Shown one piece after another: positions 1 through 11,704 of a stretch of 64,000 nt of DNA. Each line of letters begins with the position of its first letter. Position 1 is the stretch's first letter. The DNA is taken from NCBI GenBank assembly GCA_030549175.1, contig JAUKUA010000004.1, positions 2,604,001 through 2,668,000 on the forward strand, given 5' to 3'. The translations under genes were made by a program, and so were the position numbers. The stretch is from Lasiosphaeris hirsuta. Its lineage: Eukaryota; Ascomycota; Sordariomycetes; Sordariales; Lasiosphaeriaceae. The notes beneath the pieces are model-generated. The model ran no database searches, was not told the DNA's origin, and saw only the letters and a program-made list of their open reading frames with translations.

Positions 1-3000
1 GACAGGCGAGCTGAAACTTTGAGAGAATACGTAGATCTGGGCTGCAAAAATATGGCCTTGAACCTCCTCCCTCGGAAGAACAGCGCTCCGGGCAGAGCTG
101 ATAAGATTGGCGCATTCTTTGACATAGATGGACCAGTCAATCTTGACTTTGGTCGGGCAGACTGTCAGCTTCCCATCCGAGTGCAGCCGGAAGAAGTCGG
201 AGAGCACGATAATGTCGCACCTGAGCAGCAATGCGGTTGCGAGAAGTGAGCCTTTGACCTGGATTGCCGACTCATCGAACTTGAACTCCAGCTTGGTCCT
301 GTTTTGGCGGTTGGCGTGCCTGACGAGATCCGCCACACGTTGGAACGGCTGTTCCTCCTTGCGAACCTTGCCCCTAAACCCACTAAGTCGGTGCCATAGC
401 GCGATAGCGGCGGCATACCGCGTGCTGTTTCCGGCAAGCTGCTGCTGTAGCTGGACAAGGTGCCCAAGCCGCGACCTGGTGAGTGCCTGTTGTTTCTTGG
501 GTTGACCGGAGGACGAGGCAGCTTTGGCGAGAGGCGCGCTGCGCAACTTCTCCTGCTCTTTAACGAGTTGCTGGATTAGTTTGAGGTATTCGGAATTCGA
601 CCAAGATATGAATTTCTTGGTTCCCTCATCCAGCATGCCCCTGCGGACGATGCGGCCGTATCTCGAAATGCTACGAAGGGAGCCACGGCAGCTTGGGCAC
701 ACCCTGATGCCCTCTTCCCCTGTGGAAAATGGCTCAGAAACACCGAGCACCTCGGCCGGGAGCCCACTGGCGTCAAGCTCGTAATGTGCTACCATGTTCA
801 TCTGGCCGTCCATGGAAGAGACGGTAAGGAAGTGGCCGCAATCCGGGAACACACAGGGTTCTTTGTCCAAATCAATCTCTCGATACTCCTTCATTTCCAA
901 AAAGTCGACGCATGTCGACTTGACATCATCTGGCCCACAGACTTGGCAGTAGCCTGGGCCTGGGCAAATTTCGCCACAGAGGGAGGGACCTAGATGAGCC
1001 GTTAGTGGGAGGTGAAAACTTGGCTGCGTAGCTTGCAAGGTCTGTTAACGAGTGGTCCAAACTCACACTGATGGCCACAAGACATCGCCTTCTCGCAGCG
1101 CCGAGAGCATGGCACCCAATCACAGGGCGCAGCGCATGGCATCGTGCACCGTGCATGAGGGCAGCTCGAGCGACAGGTCTGCTCTGCGCAAGGAGCACAC
1201 GGCTCGTGGCAAAGCTTGCTGCACTTGGAGTGGCTGCACCGGACTGAGCACGGTTTGTCGCATGGAGAACACGGGCTCCCACTGTGGCAGGTCTTGTTAC
1301 AGCTGTGACGGCAGGTAGAGTAGCTCCGACCGCAGCTTTGCCCACATCCGCCGTGGTGCGACTTCTCGATCTTGCCATCCTTTCGCGTGTTGCAGCGGTG
1401 GCAAAGATTCCAACACTCGTGGCCACATTCTCTGCGGTGGCCACACTTGGCGGTGCAGCGGTAGCCGGCCTCGGTGACATTTTCATGGCAGAGGACCTTG
1501 ACGGGGTGGCCGCAACCAGGCACTTGTCGTGTTACTTGGCGCATACAGGGGATCGAAGCAGGGTCTTGTACTTGCCAGCACCGCGCCGAATAGGTAACGT
1601 GACCGCACTTTAGTAGGAGCTCGATGTTGTCGAGTAGTTTCTGGCACTTCGGGTGGCACGGCTCGCCGCATTGAAGAGGGCAGGGGTGATCGCAGCCAAC
1701 CTTTGACCGCGGGCAAGGTTCCAGACACGCGACAGCGTCGTGGAGTAGGTCCGAGTGACATCTCCCACTGCACGAGTGTCCGCAATGAAGTCTCTTCTCG
1801 CACGGCAGTTGGCAGCCGCTCTCGGGGGAGAACATGAGGAAGTGGTCGGGCTGAGATATTAGGAGTTGGGTATTTGGGTGCCGCGGACACTGTAGCTCTA
1901 AACTCGTGCCAAAGTTGCCATTCGTCTCAAGGTTTCGAATCACGTCGGCCTACATTCGAATGCCCCGGTAGGTGTTCGCGTTGCCGATAATGTACATCCT
2001 ATGCTGGGCGCGCGATAAGAGAACGTTGATACGATTTGAAGTGCGGAGAAAACCGCAGTTGTTTTGCGGATTACTGCGGACCAGGCAGATGACGATGACC
2101 TTGGCTTCCTCTCCCTGGAAGTTATCGACGGTGGCGATTCTGATACTCTTGGCAAGTGTCGTCTTGGCAAGTTGGGCCCTTGGGGTTGGCTCGAGCACTT
2201 CGGGGCCGTCGGCTTCGAGTGCTTCAACCTGTTCTTGATCGCGATCATTGAGGTAAATCTTAAACATGGTTTCCATTCGGCGCCGTAGGCGCTGAAGTTG
2301 GCCCAAATATGGTGTGATGACTGTAATATCTGATCTCGAGTACTCTCCTTGTCGAACAAGATAAGAGACTAGAGTAATTGTCATCTCAACCTCAAACTCG
2401 TTGGAGTGCGAAGTACTCAACGGGTCGTGGTCCGTAGTACCTGCTTCGGGTTGCTCGTGGTAGAACCAGAACAGACGTTTCTTTATCCCAATCACCCCGG
2501 GATACTTGGCTACCTTGTCGGCATCTTTAAGAGACGGGTATAGAGTTGATCGAATAAGCTCGGCGATGGAAGGGTACATACGTCTCTGAGTCTCTAAGAC
2601 GCTGAGTGGAAGTCTGGTGTCTGTTACATATAGTGGCTCGACTAGTCGTTCAAATAGTGACATGTCGAGTAAGTACTGCTCTCCTTGGGGGTTAGTACTC
2701 TGAAGCTCGTAGTTCTGGATTTGAGGTCGGAGCTGAAGATGGTCCCTGATCAAGATAGCATGTTGAACAGAGGGGAGAAGAGTAGTTAAAAGATGTGCCT
2801 CGAGTACTTCGCCCGCCTCTTCACAAAGTATTACTTTACATCGGAGTTTCCTCAGAATTTCCAAGTTTCTTGCCAACCTAGTGGTCGTGGCTCCCACAAT
2901 ATCCGCTTCTTGAAGACAACGTAAATCTACTTCTTTACGAATGCGGTCTCGTTGGTTGACGGCCTCGGAGCGTTCTTGATGAAGCTTGACTATCTTTGTA

Positions 3001-5665
3001 ATGATTGGATCTCTGATACTTTTTAGCTAGTGGTAGTAGATGAGATAGCGTTCTTGATGTGTCATATTTAAAAGTTAAGTGCCTCCGAGGACATTAAGAG
3101 ACCGGGGGCTGAGATTAAGGGGAGGCCCGTAAAGGAGCTACCTATCGACGATGCTATTCCGGTGGTAATCTACCGTTTCTTATCCGTCCTTTACCTTTCC
3201 AAAGAGCTTGTCGTGGTACCGAGGTGACGTGGTTACTAAGTAATTCTTGATGGCTTGTTGGGAATTTGTTCCTGATAGCTGGTTTATCAGCTTTGTTATC
3301 TGGCGAACATGATCCCGGATTTTCTCGTCAATACCCTAAAGGATCCCTTTCTCCGACTTTATCCTAGTAAATTACTTGACTACATTCCGAAGGTTTAAAT
3401 CTTACAATCGATCCGATTTAGACCGGGAGCCAATTCGAATGATCTTATCAGTCCCGTCGTCAAGTACATACTCCAGAAGCTGATCCAAGGCATAGTTGGT
3501 ATAACAAACGTAAAGAATTGGCCCAAGGCTTGCAACTTCCTTGTTTTCTAACAGGACCTTAATGATCTTTTCCCCCGTGTAGCTCTTGCCCGTGCCGGGG
3601 AGGTCTTAAATGAGGGACAGCTCCCTACTTAATATGTTCAGTAGGGTAGTAGACTAGGTTACATCAAGTGTTAACCGAGATGTGATGACCTATGGGTAAG
3701 GAGGCGCTTAGGGAGAGACGGAAAGCTCTGTCCCCCCGTGGATTAGGCATAAGAGGTCAAACGAGAAGCCTACCTTTCTCACATATTACGCTGGATTTAT
3801 CTTTACAACTTCCGAGCCTCCGGCTGTAGGCGCTAAGAGGTCACTAAACGGGACGTTAGGTTACTTGTAGATCTATTGTAAAGCTTCGAGAGTCTCTTTG
3901 AAAGAAGTAAGCAAAACGCCAGGGAACTCTACGAGATATCGACGCCATATCGACCCCAAGCCTTAGTACCAACGGAGGGCTTTGCCAAGGTCGTCTTCCG
4001 TCGGGTCAATAAGCTACAACTTAACAAAGAGTGACTCTTGGTCATCTGACAAGGTAAGTAGCTTTAGCTCTCTCTCTGCCTCTACTTCCTCGGAACCATC
4101 CTAACGGTTTGGAGTTTACAGCTGGCGCGCTTTGGCGTCGTCGAGGGTCCGTATAGTAGAATCTGAGACAACACAAAAGAGGATAGAACCGGTTACGTCG
4201 AGAACATACACCAAGGCTCCCACCTAGAGCCGCTTACTTTACATCCACCAGTCCCTTCTCTTCTTTAGGCTAAGCTCCCGGACGTTGGCGAGCTGATAGC
4301 ACCGGACGGCGAGCTCCAAGCAGCCGTTCCGATCAAGCTTAACACGTACGGATGTTGGGGAGTCGTACGTATAGGTTCTAACACCGTTTTTGGAGCGGAG
4401 GAAGAGCCCATCACGTAGGTTGCTAATAGATTCAAAGGTATGCCAGACTATATCCCTAAGCTAGCTAACAGTGTCTTCTCTGAGTAAACGGAATTCTCTA
4501 TTAACCCACCCACGAATACCTTGGATGTACCACTAGGAAGGGTCGGTCGTAGGAAGATATTCTACTCGTGGTAACATGATCTCTTTATAGGTAAGTAGAA
4601 TCTTGATATCTGAGATCTTTACGTAATCGTTGTCGTGGCGCTGGCCCTCTGCCGATAGGTTTCCGGGGAGATCCCGTCTAAGTAGGAATTGATCTCGGAT
4701 GACAGGGAGCTATAGATGGTCCCAGACAGCCGTGATCTCGTCTCCAACGCTGAGTCGGAGTCGGATGTAGTCTAGATATTTGGATACTTGAAGACGAGAA
4801 AACTCCTCTTCCGGCTAGGAAGCTGTTACTAGAGATACCGAAAAGCTCGAAGCCAAGGCTAAAAACTTGTTATTAACGATATTCGTAGTGTTACAGTCCA
4901 GGATCTTTGACAACACCGACAAGGCCAATTCTACCGCCGCGATACGCGAGGCCCCAGAGGCAAATCCAGAAGACTGTGACTGGACCAGCTGCGTGACGTA
5001 ACCAAAAAGCCTCGTCATTCGACCGCCTCCAACTCCGTAGAGATAGTTAAATATGGTTACAACCTACTGTTCCAAAACGGTACAATCCACAACAAGAGGA
5101 TGGGTGATGAAATGGAAGAGAGGGCTGATCTCTGACGTCCAAAGATCTGCGCTGAAAGGCTTCATCTGTGTCGGGATGCGTCTGTCTACCGTGTCTCTGA
5201 TGAAGGACAGGCCATTGTCGGTGGCAAACAGCTTAATCGCTTCTTAGGCCGCCCCGACGTCGCCATCCATCAACTCCAGCCCGAGTTGAAAGAGGCGGCC
5301 CACGGTCGCGGGAGATGGCCGATGGACTTGGGATCCTTGTTCGAGAAGACGTTTCCACTCCCGAAGCTTCCCTTGGCTAGCTTGCTGGGCTCCTCGGTTG
5401 AAATGATGCTCGCCCAGTTGTGACCTCCCGGGCGATGGCGAGCACCCTCCGCGCCCGGTTCCTCCTCCTCGACCATCCTGGCTTGGTGTGACGGTGTGCG
5501 AGTACTTGCATCGGCTTCCAAACCTACAAGCACCGTTCTGTTGGAATTGGTGACATGGCCGGGAGGATTCCGACCCGGCGCCCCTGCATGAGAAAGTTCG
5601 ATTAGCCAGCCTAGTCGGGTCAACTAGAGCGTGCTGAGAAGCTGTGCGTACCTTGGTCCAGCCAT
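1..5665 (-). pseudogene. NF-X1 zinc-finger helicase (ZNFX1/Hrr1-like), RIP-type pseudogene, 3' end outside window
   Basis: Family role: SF1 helicases of the ZNFX1/Hrr1 type act in RNAi-directed heterochromatin and small-RNA inheritance. Seen: ATG at 5663-5665, a 14-nt first exon, a 68-bp intron (5584-5651), one frame from 5583 to 1067, an intron (990-1066) and a last exon running off the left edge. Domain order: CCCH finger (C-x8-C-x5-C-x3-H, about 5500-5560), an N-terminal region, Walker A (PGTGKSYTG, about 3570-3600), the CEEAGEVLEAH Walker-B motif near 2810, the VDNFQGEEA and SRAQH helicase motifs (about 2000-2130), cysteine-rich NF-X1 repeats (1067-1900) and a C-terminal domain (1-989). 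At least 1,840 codons. The frame has 27 TAA/TAG codons and no TGA; 26 lie between 5246 and 3027 and one at 1950-1952. The conserved Gln-Gly-Pro-Pro before Walker A reads stop-Asp-Leu-Pro, and Asn-His-Ala-Leu-Asp reads Asn-Tyr. I infer RIP inactivation of a duplicated copy. Confidence 0.88.
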
Positions 5666-6630
5666 CTCGGAAGAGCACCCAAACTTCGGCCGGGACGAAG
5701 TGACGTGGACTTGGAGTTTCGATTCCGCTGGTTTCAATTGCTAGCGCCCGATTGCTTCGTGCGATGGAAAGAGCAGAGTCTGGTGCGGGGGTGAAACAAG
5801 AGAAAGAGGGCTGCTCCCAACTAACAATGTTTTACGCAAGGGACGTATCGCTCTTGCTGAAGCTTTGCCCTAGCCTGAGAGGGACCTTGGTAGTTACCTT
5901 GCTTGACAAGGAGGCTTGTGATGAAAGATGGAATGGTTGAGGAAGAGGGGTAGTTCGGAGAAGATCCTGGGGAAAACCGAGCAAAAGGGAAGGGACACCT
6001 CCATATCTCACCAGGCACAGGGGAGGAGTGGCTGCCAATTAGGATGGCCCAGCTGCATTTGGTGTGGTGTTGGTAGGCCTCATTGCATGGGGGCTCTCTG
6101 AGCCCTGGGACCCAACGACTCCCCCTTTGCAATTGGCAGCCCCATATAAAGAAATTGAATCATGTCAGGCACGGGAAACCACCGGAACTCGACACTTCCT
6201 CAAAACGGAGAGTGAATACGCTGGCTACCAAGCCAATTTCTTCGTTTTAAAGTCTGGCGAGTTTGTTTTGTTAAAGAAGGGGGGCTCCAGAAATGGGACC
6301 CTCCCTATCCAGACCCCTTTTTGTTTCTTGAGGGGACACAGGGCCTAAAATCGGTCCCTTGAGAGAGTCGTGTAAACTTGATAAATTTCGCGGTATATGG
6401 AGCATGGGGTAAACGGTGGTGAAGCCGAGGGTGAAGTCTGAGTTGAGGCTAACCATTTTCGACCGAGGTAAAAACTGTTTAGAGACCGATTACCTCTTTA
6501 GTCACCCCCCAAAACATTTTCTAATCAAGTCTAGATTAGTCGCAGAGCCTGAGCAGGGGATGAGGCACAGCGAGCACCGCCCTAAGCCCAGGTGAGTTCA
6601 GGGGGGCGGTTTTTAGCCTAGCTATAGTTA

Positions 6631-6684
6631 CAGTGACCAAAAATGGGGTGTATATGGGTTGTGGTCCCAATTTTTGGGACACTG
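6631..6684. repeat. Miniature inverted-end relic, Tc1/mariner-like
   Basis: The stretch starts CAGTGACCAAAAAT and ends ATTTTTGGGACACTG, so the ends are near-perfect inverted copies. Inside the right end GTCCCAA/TTGGGAC forms a short hairpin. CAGTG termini followed by C/A runs are common in fungal Tc1/mariner-derived miniature elements. No coding capacity, and a clean TA target duplication is not visible, so it may be a deletion product or one half of a larger element. Confidence 0.4.
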
Positions 6685-6899
6685 GTCAACCGCCAAGTAC
6701 TACTGTTTTCCTTTGCCCATATTGTAAAAAAGGGAGTATTAGAGAGAGTATGAATTGGAATTGGAAAGTAGAAGCATAACGGTACGTAAAGGAAGAGGAG
6801 CCAGGGATGATGTCACAAACTATCACTACGCTAAGTTCTCCAGGTAAGCCGGGGTAACGCATAAGAGGATAATAAGCGATTGTCACAAAGAATGGACAT

Positions 6900-6990
6900 A
6901 ACCAAGGATCAAACTCGAGAGCTCTCGTCAGCGCAAGGCTAATATAATAGTCAGCCTGGCATAGCGCCCGTAACAACCGCTGAGCCACCC
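6900..6990 (-). repeat. tRNA-like Pol III unit, possible SINE head or tRNA pseudogene
   Basis: Read on the minus strand, 6987-6977 is TGGCTCAGCGG, a perfect A box, and 6916-6906 is GAGTTTGATCC, close to the B box consensus. The spacing of about 60 nt is somewhat longer than in class I tRNAs. A D-stem (GCTC/GGGC) and a wobble-paired T-stem can be drawn, but the acceptor stem does not close. This suggests a tRNA-derived SINE head or a decayed tRNA rather than a functional tRNA. Confidence 0.4.
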
Positions 6991-8186
6991 AACGCAGATT
7001 CTATTTACCATATTTGTAGGCAATCTATAGGAAGTCAGTTCCTAGCACTAGGAGCCGGTTCTCCATCAGAACACACGCAAGCAAACAATACAACACATTC
7101 ATACAGCTGCGATCCAAAGTGCCATGTTTCTGACAGGCTCTAGCAATGCAACCGTCGGGAATCGGGACGCTAGTTACCCACTGTTATACAGAAGGCCGCC
7201 CCCCACCTGGGAAATAAAGATATCACATGGATAGCGCCTTGGCATCAAGCCACACGCTTACCGCGGCTGTAACCACAACGAGTAGTTCCATGGTGTTGAC
7301 ATCATTGGTGCAACGTGCAGAACATGGAATGGCATGGAAGCCGGAGCCTCGAAGATAAAAGGAGATCCCCAAGCCTAGCAAGAAGCTGAGAAGACTAAGG
7401 TCCTTGAGCCCATAGAAGATTATCTTTGAATTGAGGCCGAAAACCCCTCATCTTTCCTTCCAAGCTCTGTTATGTGATCTGCTCCAAGCACCCGCGGTAC
7501 GAGACTTTTGGCCTCCCTGACCACACACCTTTGTCACACCTACCCACCTACCTACCCACAACGTCATATTATCCTATCTCTAGCTACCTGGCTCGGACTT
7601 TGTCATACTCTCAAATATCATACCAACCCCTAATGGGTGTCTCGTCCTTAGCGTCCTCCACCAGCTGTGGTATAGTACGAGAGAGTGAACAGAACGCGCC
7701 CAGTTCTCTGCCCACAAAATGGGGTCACAGAACCTCAGCGATGGGGCATCGTCGAGACGAACCGGAGGCGAGAGCTCCAGATCTTTTCCTGAGAGTAAAT
7801 GCAATCCCCACCTTAATGGCCTACACTTTTTAGGTGGGGACTCCGTTGATCTGAAAGACTTCTGGCTTTATAAGGTACATCATATCTACTACCAGGTCAA
7901 CATTTCAGTATATTGCTTTATGCTGACAGCCGGGCAAGGACTCCATCAAGGTGTCCACCACTTCTCTCTCCACTAAGAATCTTTCACAAAAGTTGATAGC
8001 TAAGGTAGGAAGGGACCTTTTGCCCGTGCACAAGGTAGCTAAGAGCCTTCAGAAAGTACAACACAACAATGGAGACGGCAGCAAGTTCATAGGCGGGCTA
8101 CGAATCGTGTAAGTCATTGTCATGTAAACAAACACCACTAAGATAGAATTCCGTGCAAAGCTAATGGGTAGAAACCTGGCAGGGCA

Positions 8187-9429
8187 TTGGAGACCACAGA
8201 TGAAAGCCTTCGCCAAGTGCCATTATCAGAGTCAGCTTTTAAGATATTCTGTCGTCGTTTCGTATACCTTCTCTATTTGAAGAGGCTGTATCGAAAGAAG
8301 ATTCAATATTCGAAGGCTTTACAAGCGATGAGGGAGAGTGGAAAGGTAATGTATCGATTTACTTCCTCTTATCTATACATCTACTTACACTTAGGATGTT
8401 TTCAACGCTCCTTTAAAATCCCAAACTACGGATTAGCAGTCACGCATGATATCGGTAATCGTGTGTCTTATGCTATTTTGTTAAGCTCTATCTTTGGAGG
8501 TAATAAGAGAAGCAGATATCAGAGATTGTCGGAGGACATAGCAGACTATAAAGAGATGGTTTTATGTCCACTACTGACGCCAGCATTGGTCCTCGCACTT
8601 TCAACAGAGCGAAGCATGGACATGGCAAATATGGTCAAGCGGGATATCAGAAACCTTGAGGATACGACCGGCCATACTCCGTTCAAGCGCAAAAAGGATG
8701 TCAACATTGAAGAAAAAGATCTTCTTCGCCTTCGACTTGACGCTTCGAAGGATAACGGCATATGCGACATCCACTTTACATTGACCAAGTCCCGTCAATT
8801 GCACCTCGAGAAAGTTCTAAAACTTCTCACGAGCCTCGCCGAGATAGAAAAGGAAAGAAAGGACACTCTTGGCATTGGAGCGCTGAGGAACACGGAACGG
8901 TTCGTCACTTACTTACTAGCCAAGAACGAACACCTCCTAGGTATCATCCAACCTGCTCGTGCCAGGGTCGAAACACAGTTAGCAGCGGTACGCTAGAAAC
9001 CTGCTATTGGATCCCAATGCGCTAATCTTTGGGCAGATTGATCAAGAACGGAATATCGCCATCGCTACCGCCACAAGGAAAGATGGAGCAGTTATGAGGG
9101 AGATTTCGGTTGCCGCCAAACGCGATAGCTCGGCAATGAAAGTCCTTGCCATGATTACAATTCTGTTCCTTCCAGGGACTTTTCCTGGTGTACGTATAAT
9201 TTCCCCGGGGAGGGCCCAAATAATGCTGGGAGCTGGATACGGAAGCTAATTGTGCTAGACTCTTCTCGGTGATCCGTTATCTCGCTGGCAGATATACACT
9301 GGGCTTACCGTTGGAATAACGGTAATAATTGCGGGAGGAGCTGGCTACTGGTTGTATGTTTACGAATCCCGCCAGATGGAGAGTGAATACCGGATCGCTC
9401 GTGAGGAAGTGCGATTGCAAGCCAGTTAA
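8187..9429 (+). CDS. CorA-like transmembrane-domain protein (5' end missing)
   Basis: Proposed exons 8187-8987, 9037-9189 and 9259-9429. The first intron (GTACGC..GCTAAT..GGGCAG, 49 bp) joins cleanly in frame; the second (GTACGT..GCTAG) is likely but its acceptor is less certain. The C-terminal part carries the RDSSAMKVLAMITILFLPGTF signature seen in a large ascomycete family with a CorA-like magnesium-transporter end, followed by a second membrane segment (about 9310-9360). The N-terminal part is a helical region. Position 8187 is not an ATG and there is a stop just upstream, so at least one upstream exon is unidentified; another intron after GESGK (near 8345-8396) is possible. Substrate unknown; family members are usually annotated as hypothetical. 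Integral membrane location inferred. Confidence 0.6.
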
Positions 9430-10013
9430 TCCAACTACTAGGTAGAATAGTTGGCCTGTAGCAGAGGTATTGAAGTCCGGGGTGCATGCCTTGTATTGAT
9501 AAGCGTATTAAGCGGCGACTGGTGCTTTTCTGCTGCGTGATCAGCTGTTTATGCCTATTATGCGTGTAATTAGGTTTGACACCAAAACCCTCCGGCAAGT
9601 TCTGGATTCCTTGGTCAGTGCTTTAGCCTAGCGTCAGTCAGGATCGATGCGCCTTAGAAGTAGCGAGTTCAGGTATATATATCCAGGAATACAAAAGTCT
9701 GTCCAGCGAAGAACGGCCCATCAAATCAGGCACGTCACCAGCGGGTGATGGAAGTCAGAAGCGCCTTGTACGGATACAACACGATTCAAGCTCATTCCGA
9801 ATCCTCTTTACTACCCTGAACTAGGGGATTTGAGTAGGTATGTCTGAAATATAACGCCTTTCGCTTTCTGTACTTACAATCGCGTGATTTTACTCCTTAT
9901 CTGGATAACAAGATGACCCGCATCCGGGTGCCATGCACTATCTACAGGGCTGTGGAACTCTCCCAGTCGCCAGTATTATTCATATAAAGGCCAACAGTGT
10001 AAACACCACTCTC
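9430..10013. other. Intergenic, no gene seen
   Basis: Lies between the plus-strand CorA-like gene and the end of the minus-strand membrane protein, so both genes converge here and the stretch should hold two 3' ends. Only short shadow ORFs are present, and I see no RNA gene or repeat. Confidence 0.5.
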
Positions 10014-11704
10014 TCATACTGCAACCTTTTCGGGAATCTCGGAGCAAACACCATCCTGTTCCATCATATATCCTACAATGACAAAGCCCACAATCGCCGG
10101 AGCCGAGTAAAGAACAGTAATGGTAGCGGCTACGACTCCGAATACCCACGTCTTACGGCCCTTTCTTCCCTCCTGTGTGATACCGCCAAGGATGGGCCGG
10201 GGCTCATAGGCACTCTCCCCGCCGTGAGCTAAGATGGGGCCGATGACGGCGCCGAACAAGATCCACATCAGCATCACTATATTCTGGTAGGGCTGGCTGA
10301 TGTGACCAGGTTGGAATCCGGTGAGCCCGGCGACGGCGATAAAAGGGGCAAAGGCGATGAAGAGCGTCAAGGTGGCGAAATATTGCTTCGGCCACGAAAA
10401 TGCGCAGGCAACCTCGCACATAGCCAAGAAAGTGTTGGAGAATTTGGGTTTTTGCTCCGGATTGAGCCATTTTAGTCGATTAACAAACTTCCATAGTTGT
10501 TTTCTCTTCTCGAGGTACGTATTCTCGAGAATTGTCTCCTTGTCGGAATCGATTCTCCCTATGGTGCCGTCCACCCAGAAGACATTTGAATAGTCACCAC
10601 CCGAGGACCTCTCCTTGAACAATTTCTCGAGGGTATCCAAGGCAGGAGACCTGACGAGGTACATTGATTGGTACCGCGGGCACATGAGGTTTCCGGCGAG
10701 GTTGATGAGGGACATCCAAGCGTACGGGATGACAGACAGCCCATATGCTGCATACCCATAGTCCTTGACCTGGTAAGATTGAGTACGGTACAGTGTTGCG
10801 AGGGCGTACACCAGCTGGGCGGCCGAGATAGCTGCCTTGGCGAAGTTGCTACCACAAAGAACCCTAAGGTCAGCACATCCGAGTAAGAGTAGCGGCCTAA
10901 GAAGACAGGCGGGGAGGTGAGTAAGGTTAGTACTTACTGGCTGGATGTGAGATGGATATGGTTTAAATTTCTTTCCAGAAAGAGGTCCTTTGTGTTCTTC
11001 CAGCCCTTCTTCAAAAAGTTACGATTCCTTGATGATTTGTTTTCGAACTTTGTATCTCGCGGCAACACGATAAGGCGATAGCCCTGGGGCAGCCGGTGGA
11101 TGCCATGGATTACCGTCAGGGCTTGCGCGATAGGTTTGGCGGTCTCCAAGTTCCATGAGGAGGGAAGGTGTAACTCTTTGTTGCTGGCGCCGTCTTCCAA
11201 GGGTCCTTCCGGGTCAAAGTCGATGTAGTCCTGCTCCCAAGTGTCGTGGTTGTCAGAGTCGTTGGGGTCTAGAAGCGGCACCTTGATCACAGCACAGAGA
11301 GCACCAGCTCTCGCGGCCACCTCCAGTGGCGTGTCGGCAAGGATGGCTCTGCTGAGAATAGCCCTGGCACCCCTGACAACACCCACCCCAGGGAGGAGAA
11401 GGGCTGTGATAGTGGTGATGCACGTGTTCAGGAAGCTCTGCCCGGGCTCTGAGAAGATAGTCGCTGCATGCGCAACATAGTTTCCGAAGTAGAATATGGC
11501 AATATCAGTCCAGGTGGAATTCCGACAGAAGATCCTTTGCTCCTTGTCTTTTTCCCAGTATCCTGGCACATCGGCGGTGGTATTTATCGTGTTGTTAGCT
11601 GCAAAGGCTACAGAGCTAAGGGCAAGTAGCGACATGGCAAATCGGAACGACTTTAGGGCTTGAGGAACTGCCATGACGTTTTTGTTCCTCCCTACCAAGG
11701 GCAC
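10014..11704 (-). CDS. Polytopic membrane protein, uncharacterised ascomycete family
   Basis: Two exons, 11704-10938 and 10848-10014, joined by an 89-bp intron that starts GTAAGTACTAAC; the product is 533 aa. Start at 11704 or the in-frame ATG at 11674, which is followed by a signal-peptide-like stretch (FAMSLLALSSVAFA). Hydrophobic segments follow near residues 85-105, then at AYGLSVIPYAWMSLINL, YFATLTLFIAFAPFIAVAGL, IVMLMWILFGAVIGPILA and VFGVVAATITVLYSAPAIV, giving a secreted or luminal N-terminus with at least five membrane passes. The frame is open with no stops, so the gene appears intact. I do not recognise a named domain; related proteins occur in many Sordariomycetes as hypothetical membrane proteins. 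Function unknown. Confidence 0.75.

Larger units (their letters stand above)
5666..8186. other. Intergenic and repeat-relic stretch without a supported gene
   Basis: Six-frame reading gives only short unrelated ORFs. Two relics are listed separately: a small element with inverted ends at 6631-6684 and a tRNA-like Pol III unit at 6906-6987. The part next to 5665 would hold the promoter of the minus-strand helicase, and the part before 8187 should hold the missing 5' exons of the CorA-like gene, but I cannot place either with confidence. Confidence 0.5.

Noticed and set aside
926..1613. Overlapping open frames on both strands across the zinc-finger region
   Set aside because: They are shadows of the Cys-rich NF-X1 repeats; only the 1002-1943 minus frame continues in register with the helicase.
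1..5665. Alternative genetic code reading TAA and TAG as glutamine
   Set aside because: Several of the stops fall where tryptophan is expected (for example in M-stop-ADVIRN at 1950 and YYH-stop-LKSIRD at 3027), the Walker A neighbourhood shows further C-to-T changes, and intact genes in the window end in normal TAA, TAG and TGA.
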